Positions 58,631 through 64,000 of a stretch of 64,000 nt of DNA are shown one piece after another. Position numbers and translations under genes: made by a program. Position 1 is the first letter of the stretch, and the number at the start of each line of letters is the position of its first letter. Origin of the DNA: Arthrobacter sp. B0490 (GTDB taxonomy: Bacteria > Actinomycetota > Actinomycetes > Actinomycetales > Micrococcaceae); assembly GCF_002929355.1 (NCBI RefSeq), contig NZ_PJIR01000002.1, positions 478,033 through 542,032 of the forward strand, given 5' to 3'. The notes below the pieces were generated by a model. That model had not been told where the DNA came from and searched no databases. It was given only the letters and a program-made list of their open reading frames with translations.

Positions 58631-58927
58631 ATGCACTATCCCGAGCCGATCGGAAGGCACGGTGCCGGCCTCCTGCTGTACACCGCGGTCGCCGCGCTCG
58701 CCGCAGCCGTGCAGCTCGTGGCGGGGTACTTCTATCTGGTGAGTGGTCTCGCCGCACCACTGTGGGCGGTCGCCCTCCTCCTCGGGTGGTGGTTGGTACT
58801 GACCTGTGTCGGCGTGCGACTGGCGTTCCGACGCTCCTACTGGCTCCTGCTTGTGCCTGTCGTCGCTGTGGTCACGTGGTGGGGGGCGATGGTGATCGGC
58901 GGCTCTGTCCTCGGCTGGAGGGCCTGA
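58631..58927 (+). CDS. small membrane protein, 98 aa
   Basis: MHYPEPIGRHGAG is followed by three hydrophobic segments (about 14-35, 42-63 and 70-93). I do not recognise the family. TAAAGT (58619-58624) ends six bases before ATG, supporting a leaderless mRNA and this start. It lies between the VOC gene and the serine hydrolase gene, each of which has its own -10 box. Confidence 0.65.
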   Translation: MHYPEPIGRHGAGLLLYTAVAALAAAVQLVAGYFYLVSGLAAPLWAVALLLGWWLVLTCVGVRLAFRRSYWLLLVPVVAVVTWWGAMVIGGSVLGWRA

Positions 58928-58994
58928 TGGACGCCGAAGGGTGGCCCGGCTGTCGTCCCGTCAGCCCGGGATCGGCCGCTGCTACGATCGGGCG

Positions 58995-60122
58995 GTGGAC
59001 GCGCAGCAGCTGATCCAGACGATCCGTCCGATGGTGGCTGCCGGGGAGGTTCCGGGTGCTGTCGTGGGCGTCCTGCATGACGGTACGAGCTCGCTGGCCG
59101 CTGTGGGAAGAACAGATCCCGGCGGGGCCACCGCGATGTCGGTCGATGCGGTCATGCGCATCAGCTCCAACACGAAGCCGATGATTGCGGCGGTCGCGCT
59201 GCTCCTCGTGCAGGACGGGGTGCTGCGGCTCGACGATGCCGTCGAGAGGTTCATCCCCGAACTGGCCGATCGCCGTGTCCTCCGTCAACTCGACGGTCGA
59301 CTCGAGGACACCGTTCCGGCTCACCGGACGATGACGGTCGAGGACCTGCTGACGATGCGCATGGGTTTCGGTTTCGTGTTCGAGAGTGCGTGTCCCGCGG
59401 TGGACGAAGCCGCAGCCGCCGGTCTGGGTTTCGGGCCCCCTGACCCTCCCGCGATGCCCTCAGCCGATGAATGGGTGGCCCGCTTCGCCGCACTGCCTCT
59501 CCTGGAGCAGCCGGGCACGGTGTGGCGGTACGAGGTGGCCTTCGGCGTGCTCGGGGTCGTGCTCGCACGCGCCACGGGAAAGTCCCTCGACGTCCTGATG
59601 AAGGAGCGACTGTTCGACCCGCTCGCCATGTCCCGGACCGGGTTCGCCACACGGCACCACCTCGTGCCGTCCTTCGCGCAGGGCGAGAGCGGCCTGGTCC
59701 TTCTCGACAGCGCCGTCGGGGGCCGATGGTCGAAAGCACCGGCCTTTCCGGACGCACGCGGCGGCCTGGTGTCCACAGGGGGCGACCTGCTGCGATTCGC
59801 CGGCATGCTCCTCGATGACGGTGGAGGGTTGCTGTCCCCCAGGTGGGTTGCGGCGATGACGTCCGATCGGCTCACGGCCGAGCAGCGGTCGAGCCCTTCG
59901 GCGCACGCTTTTCTCGACGGCGGCGGATGGGGATACGGCGTCGGAGTTACCGACGGGGCCCGTGGACGGCGCTACGGCTGGGGTGGCGGGCTGGGCACCC
60001 TCTGGTACAGCTGGCCCGGGCACGACGCTGCGGCCGTCCTGATGACCCAGGTGTCACCGCCGTCCACCAGGCTCTTCGACGCCTTCACGACTGCTGCCGA
60101 GGCGACACTCGACTCGTCCTAG
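58995..60122 (+). CDS. serine hydrolase (beta-lactamase class C / esterase family)
   Basis: A 375-residue penicillin-binding-protein-like serine hydrolase. The S-x-x-K catalytic motif is S58-N59-T60-K61. MTVEDLLTMRMGFGF and GTVWRYEVAFGVLG (Tyr of the second motif, with E-V in place of S-N) follow, and GWGGGLGT is the third motif. There is no signal peptide, so it is more likely a cytoplasmic esterase or amidase than a beta-lactamase. The GTG start (VDAQQLIQTI) follows TACGAT by six bases: a leaderless-type promoter. The frame is open 18 codons further upstream. Confidence 0.85.
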   Translation: MDAQQLIQTIRPMVAAGEVPGAVVGVLHDGTSSLAAVGRTDPGGATAMSVDAVMRISSNTKPMIAAVALLLVQDGVLRLDDAVERFIPELADRRVLRQLDGRLEDTVPAHRTMTVEDLLTMRMGFGFVFESACPAVDEAAAAGLGFGPPDPPAMPSADEWVARFAALPLLEQPGTVWRYEVAFGVLGVVLARATGKSLDVLMKERLFDPLAMSRTGFATRHHLVPSFAQGESGLVLLDSAVGGRWSKAPAFPDARGGLVSTGGDLLRFAGMLLDDGGGLLSPRWVAAMTSDRLTAEQRSSPSAHAFLDGGGWGYGVGVTDGARGRRYGWGGGLGTLWYSWPGHDAAAVLMTQVSPPSTRLFDAFTTAAEATLDSS

Positions 60123-60162
60123 GTGTACCGGCTCCTCACGCAGGCCGACTCACCTGCTGTCC

Positions 60163-61467
60163 CTACCGCGCTTTCACGACGGGCAGTTCGTCCCATTTCG
60201 TGGTGTAGTGCGGGGAGAGCATGTCGCGTTTCATCGTCCAGTCCGATCCTGCTCTGAGGCCGGCGTGACCGAGGCCGATGGCGGCCCGGCCGAATCTCCG
60301 GCCGATGTCGTGTAGCAGCGGTCCGGTGTCATTGCCCGGTGTCTCGCCCAGGGTCAGGAGCACGCTCTGACTACCGGCGGGCTGGAGGTCGGTGACGATG
60401 ACGCCGGCCCGGATGTAGGGGACGCCCTCCTCGATGAGCGGTAGCAGGCGGTGAGCGGCCCGTGTGAGTTCGAGCGGGTCGGCGGTGTGGACGGGGAGCG
60501 GGATGCAGATGCTGGGCGAGCTCTTGACGCCGGTGCTGAACGGCGAGGTCGCGGCGAACGCGGTGAGCACACGTCCTTGGAGGGTCTTGCGGGCCAGCCG
60601 GGAAGCCGCGCCCTGGGCGTAGACGCTCAGCGCCTGGTGCATCGCCTCCAGGGTGGTGACCGGGCTGGCGAAGGACCGGGAGTAGAGGACCTGCTCGTTC
60701 CCGGTGGACTCCCGGGACGTGATGCAGGGTGTTCCCTGGAGTTCCAGGACCGTTCGCATGAGGACCACGGAGAAGCGTTTGCGGATCATCACCGGATCCG
60801 CGGCTGCCAGGTCCTGCGCGGAGTCGATGCCGATGGCGTTCAGGCGCGCAGCGGTTCTGGCGCCGACTCCCCAGACATCGGTCACCTTGAGCCGTCGCAG
60901 CAGGGACTGCCGGTGAGCTTCGGGTACGAGGTCCCAGTGGCAGACGCCGTCGAACTCCTGGTTACCCTTCGCCCACCGATTGGCGAGCTTCGCGAGGGTC
61001 TTCGTGGAAGCGATCCCGACGCACACGGGGAGCCCGGTGTTACGCCGGACCGTGGCTTTGATGTCCCGGCCGGTCCTTCGCTGTGCGGGGTGGGTGCCGT
61101 TGAGGGTGAGGAAAGCTTCGTCGATGCTGTAGATCTCGAGGTTGCCGGTGTACCGGCCGAGCACCTCCATCACGCGCGAGCTCATGTCTCCGTAGAGCTC
61201 GTAGTTGCTGGAGCGCACCTGCAGACCCCAGGCCCGGGCCTGGTCGGCGATCTGGAACCACGGGGCACCCATGGCGACGCCGAGATCCTTGGCTTCCGCG
61301 CTGCGGGTGATCACACACCCGTCGTTGTTGGAGAGCACCACCAGCGGTCGCCCTTCGAGGGAGGGATCGAAGGCGCGTTCGGAGGAGACGTAGAAGTTGT
61401 TCACGTCGACCAGGGCGACACCAGGACTGCCCGGGCTCCCCGGGATGCGGGAATCGGGCTCAGACAT
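60163..61467 (-). CDS. umuC: Y-family DNA polymerase UmuC (Pol V catalytic subunit)
   Basis: A 434-residue translesion polymerase. [17 protein letters not shown] holds the first catalytic Asp (D21) and the steric-gate region. IYSIDEAFL holds the second acidic pair. The little-finger and UmuC C-terminal region follow. KLANRWAK and [17 protein letters not shown] are typical. Its ATG overlaps the umuD stop by eight bases. A GTG eight codons earlier is possible. Catalytic residues look intact, unlike its partner UmuD. Confidence 0.93.
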   Translation of the reverse strand: MSEPDSRIPGSPGSPGVALVDVNNFYVSSERAFDPSLEGRPLVVLSNNDGCVITRSAEAKDLGVAMGAPWFQIADQARAWGLQVRSSNYELYGDMSSRVMEVLGRYTGNLEIYSIDEAFLTLNGTHPAQRRTGRDIKATVRRNTGLPVCVGIASTKTLAKLANRWAKGNQEFDGVCHWDLVPEAHRQSLLRRLKVTDVWGVGARTAARLNAIGIDSAQDLAAADPVMIRKRFSVVLMRTVLELQGTPCITSRESTGNEQVLYSRSFASPVTTLEAMHQALSVYAQGAASRLARKTLQGRVLTAFAATSPFSTGVKSSPSICIPLPVHTADPLELTRAAHRLLPLIEEGVPYIRAGVIVTDLQPAGSQSVLLTLGETPGNDTGPLLHDIGRRFGRAAIGLGHAGLRAGSDWTMKRDMLSPHYTTKWDELPVVKAR

Positions 61468-61915
61468 GGTGAAGGCATCGGGTGGCGACACCCCAGATGA
61501 CCAGGTCGTCAGGGTCGGGGACAGCGATGGGCGGGTACGCGGGGCTGGCAGCGATCAGGCTGACAGCGGTACCGGACCCGGTGCCGCTGGTGGTGACACT
61601 CAGGCGCCGGATGACGAGTTCGCCGTCGAGGACGGCGATGACCACAGATCCATGCCGGGGTTGCAGGGCGCGATCGACGATGAGCTCGTCGCCGTCGGAA
61701 ATGCCGGCGCCCTCCATGGCGTCCCCGGAGACCCGCACGATGTACGTGCTGGTGATGTCCCTGATCAGGTGCCGGTTGAGGTCGATGCGGTCCTCGAACC
61801 AGTCCTGCGCAGGGGAGGCGAACCCGGACGGCATCAGTTCCGTACGTGTGGCGGCAGGAGCAGGGCGTCCCAGCGTCAAGCCGGATGCACCCGAGTCGCT
61901 CGATCCCTCCGTCAC
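61460..61915 (-). CDS. umuD: UmuD homologue with non-catalytic autoprotease site
   Basis: A 151-residue peptidase-S24 fold protein. [10 protein letters not shown] and [19 protein letters not shown] align clearly to E. coli UmuD (SGDSM...). The catalytic Ser60 is Ala66 here (GCC) and the catalytic Lys97 is Arg103 (CGG). The cleavage site Cys24-Gly25 corresponds to Ser30-Gly31. It therefore cannot cut itself by the known mechanism. The reading frame is intact and coupled to umuC. It may stay uncut, be already in an active form, or be cut in another way. The assignment of residues is read directly from the sequence. Confidence 0.88.
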   Translation of the reverse strand: MTEGSSDSGASGLTLGRPAPAATRTELMPSGFASPAQDWFEDRIDLNRHLIRDITSTYIVRVSGDAMEGAGISDGDELIVDRALQPRHGSVVIAVLDGELVIRRLSVTTSGTGSGTAVSLIAASPAYPPIAVPDPDDLVIWGVATRCLHHV

Positions 61916-61976
61916 TCCACGCCCTTCCGTCAGAGGCCCGCTGTAGCCCCAAGCATCGAAGCCTAGACCGCACTAC

Positions 61977-61988
61977 CGACATACGTTC
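61977..61988. promoter_or_regulatory. degenerate LexA-box-like site upstream of umuD
   Basis: CGAC-ATAC-GTTC resembles the Gram-positive SOS box GAAC-N4-GTTC with two mismatches in one half. It lies about 62 bases upstream of the umuD start. SOS control is expected for umuDC but this site is weak. Confidence 0.3.
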
Positions 61989-62020
61989 AACCGTGCCATC
62001 GAGAACGGGCGCAGGGCGTC

Positions 62021-62218
62021 CTACCATCGCACTGCGGCGAGCTCATTGATGTACCGTTGTCCTCCCACGAAGACCTCACATTTCTTCGCTGCGGCCTCGA
62101 TGAGCGCATCCCGTTGTAGCGGGGCATCCCGGGCTGATGTAATCACGCGGGTACATCGCAGGTGCGTCGTCTGATCAGTGTGCCTCAGGAATTCCTGGCG
62201 AAAGGGCGACCGAGACAA
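62021..62218 (-). pseudogene. remnant of a serine recombinase (resolvase) N-terminus
   Basis: The reading frame contains TRVITSARDAPLQRDALIEA followed by AAKKCEVFV. It resembles the start of actinobacterial resolvases, roughly YARVSTSAQDAQLQ-DAL-AAG--K-DVF. The catalytic Ser position (RVST) reads Ile, and the tail after CEVFV does not match. Homology is judged by eye. Only about 45 family-like residues remain, so it cannot be active. Confidence 0.45.
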
Positions 62219-62642
62219 TTCGTGGTGAGACGACTTTCCGAGACAGAGCTATCCCTGGGTTGGCACGGAAGTTCTCGAGCTCAGAAGAGGCCGCCCGCGA
62301 GTCTCAAAAACTGTAGGTTTCTAAGACACAGCTGGATAGCGGCGGATCGAAGCTGGCGTTTTACTTGTGGTAGCCGTGCGCCCGTTCATATCGTCCCGGG
62401 CAAACCCCCCTCCCCCGGTATGACGGGGCGGACCGACCCTCGAGGTTCCAGCAAGTACTGAAGACGACCCTTCGGCGGGCAGTTGCGTGATAGCTGGTGC
62501 TGCGCGGATCCGTCGTGGCTTGAGCTCAGACTCTCGAAATGAAGGTGTTTAGAGTCGTTGGCGCGCATCAACTGTTCCAGGTCCTGGGGGAAAACCAAAT
62601 GCTCGGAGCCTTTTGCCGCAGCCCGCAGCGGGGTAGGGCCAA

Positions 62643-62795
62643 GTGAACCCTGCCCTCATCCTAACCCTGTTCGAGTCGGCGTACGTCGGGCTGAAGGCGA
62701 CCAAAACCGGCATCACACTTTCCGCGAACAACCCCATCCCTGACGAGCTCGTCAAACGGCTCGCGCTTACCTCGCGGAAGGACATCGGGCCGTAA
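62643..62795 (+). pseudogene. C-terminal fragment of an unknown protein
   Basis: GTG opens VNPALILTLFESAYVGLKAT followed by KTGITLSANNPIPDELVKRL and ends ...RKDIGP, 50 residues. An in-frame TAG lies two codons upstream of the GTG, so the frame cannot extend. Composition looks like true protein, but I cannot name the family. No ribosome binding site is seen. Confidence 0.4.
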
Positions 62796-62980
62796 CCGAG
62801 GACAACGTTGCCAGACTGCGGCGCTCGGCGGCCCTCACCCACGTTGCCGGTAACGACGTTGGCTGGCTCCGACTTTCTGCCGGTGACGACGTGCCTGGTC
62901 CGGTGCAGGCAGCGTTGGAGAAGCGCCGACAGGATTACTGGGTCGACCCGCGCTGGGAACCGATCGAGCAGGGCGATTAG
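62792..62980 (+). pseudogene. C-terminal fragment of an unknown protein, adjacent frame
   Basis: Reading from GTA at 62792 the frame encodes VTEDNVARLRRSAALTHVAG followed by NDVGWLRLSAGDDVPGPVQA, and ends ...PIEQGD, 63 residues. It begins exactly where the previous frame stops (one-base frame offset). The two could be parts of one gene broken by a frameshift, or two coupled small genes. No good start codon is present at its beginning. Confidence 0.35.
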
Positions 62981-63064
62981 CCGTCCCATCAGCCGGTCAG
63001 TCTAGATCGCAGGTTTTATGTCACGTACACCCCAACGAGGCTCATAACGAAAGGCCGGTATCGC

Positions 63065-63099
63065 TGCCGGTGCCGGTGCAGGACACTCCGGCACCGGCA
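63065..63099 (-). terminator. terminator of fmdA
   Basis: TGCCGGTGCCGG and CCGGCACCGGCA form a perfect 12-bp stem 14 bases after the fmdA stop on the minus strand. No clear T-run follows. Confidence 0.6.
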
Positions 63100-63112
63100 C
63101 GACGGTAGCCTC

Positions 63113-64000
63113 CTAGGTGTTGGTCGATCGGGGTGCGCCCATGCCGGCGTCGATCCTGTGGGGTCCGGCGGCGGAGGGACGGACGTCGAAGTCGAAGATC
63201 GCCGTGGGGATGTAGACGGTGGAGCAGGAGTTGGGGATGTCCACCACGCCGGACAGTCTGCCTTCGATCGGCGCCGATCCTAGCAGCAGGTAGGCCTGCT
63301 CCGGGCTGTAGCCGAACTTCGTCAGATAGTCGATCGCATGCAGGCACGCCCGCTGGTAGGACAGGTGCGAATCGAGATAGCGCTGCTCACCGTCGAGGGT
63401 CACCGACGTGCCGGAGAAGGCGATCCATTCGCTGTACCGGGGGTCGACGATACCGGGCATGAAGATGGCGTTCTCGCTCACGCCGTAGGTGTCCATGCCG
63501 CCCCTGATGACATCGACGCGGAGGTCGATGAAGCCGCCCATCTCGATCGCGCCGCAGAAGGTGATCTCACCATCGCCCTGCGAGAAGTGGAGATCGCCCA
63601 GGGACAGGTTCGCGCCGTCCACGAACACGGGGTAGAAAATCCGGGAGCCCTTCGACAGGTTCTTGATGTCCTGGTTGCCGCCGTTCTCCCGGGGAGGTGC
63701 CGTACGGGCCGCCTCGCCCGCCACCCGGTCGACGTCCGACGCCGGAAGGCTCCCGAGCAGGGCTTCCCGTGGCTCGGGCGGCAGGGCGAGCGGGGGAACC
63801 CGATTGGGGTCCGTGGCGATGAGGTCTCCCTCGCGCTTGTTCCACTTCGCCAGCAGGCCCGCGGAGGGGGCGGTTCCCATCAGGCCCGGGTGGATGAGCC
63901 CGACGTAGGACACCTCCGGCACATGGCGCGAGGTCGCCACCTGCCCGCTGAAGTCCCAGATGGCCTTGTAGGCGTCGGGGAACTGGTCGGTGAGGAATCC
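63113..64000 (-). CDS. fmdA: formamidase/acetamidase, C-terminal part (runs off right end)
   Basis: At least 295 residues of an FmdA_AmdA family enzyme, which hydrolyses formamide or acetamide to ammonia and the acid. The partial protein begins GFLTDQFPDAYKAIWDFSGQ in frame at the window end. SRHVPEVSYVGLIHPGLMG, FPVFVDGANLS-like and LHFSQGDGEITFCGAIEMGGF follow, with SPEQAYLLLGSAPIEGRLSGVVDIPN near the end. The start codon and N-terminal third lie outside the window. Regulation cannot be seen. Confidence 0.93.
   Translation of the reverse strand, partial: GFLTDQFPDAYKAIWDFSGQVATSRHVPEVSYVGLIHPGLMGTAPSAGLLAKWNKREGDLIATDPNRVPPLALPPEPREALLGSLPASDVDRVAGEAARTAPPRENGGNQDIKNLSKGSRIFYPVFVDGANLSLGDLHFSQGDGEITFCGAIEMGGFIDLRVDVIRGGMDTYGVSENAIFMPGIVDPRYSEWIAFSGTSVTLDGEQRYLDSHLSYQRACLHAIDYLTKFGYSPEQAYLLLGSAPIEGRLSGVVDIPNSCSTVYIPTAIFDFDVRPSAAGPHRIDAGMGAPRSTNT

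Larger units (their letters stand above)
61989..63064. other. about 1.1 kb with no intact gene, probable scar of mobile DNA
   Basis: No open frame here has both family-like sequence and a normal start. It contains a serine-recombinase-like fragment on the minus strand (62021-62218) and two protein-like fragments on the plus strand in adjacent frames (62643-62795 and 62792-62980). Between 62220 and 62640 I see nothing I can name, and A/T-rich tracts are commoner than elsewhere. The region separates umuDC from fmdA. Confidence 0.55.

Noticed and set aside
62665..62685. GTTCGAGTC as a tRNA T-loop
   Set aside because: No acceptor or anticodon stem can be drawn around it, and it lies inside a protein-like frame.
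62549..62989. 146-codon minus-strand frame
   Set aside because: It is opposite two plus-strand frames with better protein-like composition. Its own translation has no recognisable domain.
61989..63064. intact insertion sequence with terminal inverted repeats
   Set aside because: I found no matching terminal repeats, no target duplication and no transposase with a catalytic triad.

Overview
The window looks like chromosome of a high-GC Gram-positive bacterium of the Micrococcaceae, most like Arthrobacter or a close relative. This rests on actinobacterial-type proteins (DUF3043, DUF3097, the four-helix oxidase subunit CtaF, a long-form LeuA, HrcA with a CIRCE-like site), frequent GTG and TTG starts, and many genes whose start codon lies 6-7 bases after a TANNNT -10 box, as expected for leaderless mRNAs. 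I saw no rRNA, tRNA, CRISPR array or intact insertion sequence. All calls come from reading the sequence; no database search was run.

Layout. 1-7.2 kb: two alpha/beta hydrolases, a CPA1 antiporter, a DUF2252/amidotransferase pair, a nitronate monooxygenase and a GntR regulator. 7.2-10.8 kb: the cytochrome oxidase operon ctaC-ctaD-ctaF and an ErpA-type Fe-S protein. 11-19 kb: an M20 dipeptidase, DUF3043, pyrD, a lipase-like hydrolase, and recO-uppS with leuA upstream. 19-28 kb: an M13 peptidase, an LCP cell-wall ligase, the coupled operon phoH-ybeY-CNNM-era, and a GerMN protein. 28-38 kb: hrcA-dnaJ-rsmE behind a CIRCE-like element, DUF3097, DUF4870, hemW, lepA, a MazF-like protein, rpsT. 37-46 kb: comEA-comEC, holA, degV, leuS. 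46-51 kb: a glycerol regulon, glpD-glpF-glpK, with a divergent SorC-type regulator.

51-64 kb is more accessory. It has two paralogous TetR regulators, each with a GTAC-type palindrome in its divergent promoter region. It also has an aldo/keto reductase-hydrolase-glycosyltransferase operon with overlapping genes, several small orphan genes, and umuDC. About 1.1 kb of decayed sequence follows, holding a serine-recombinase-like remnant, and then the 3' part of a formamidase gene that runs off the right end.

Most notable observations: (i) short leucine-codon leader peptides upstream of both leuS and leuA, each apparently leaderless and followed by RNA hairpins, with a classical terminator in the leuS case; (ii) a UmuD homologue that has lost both catalytic residues of the autoprotease; (iii) a TetR promoter with one palindrome filling the -35/-10 spacer and a second 33 bp downstream; (iv) a glycerol facilitator with NFA and NPN in place of the two NPA motifs; (v) a window-wide set of leaderless-type promoters.
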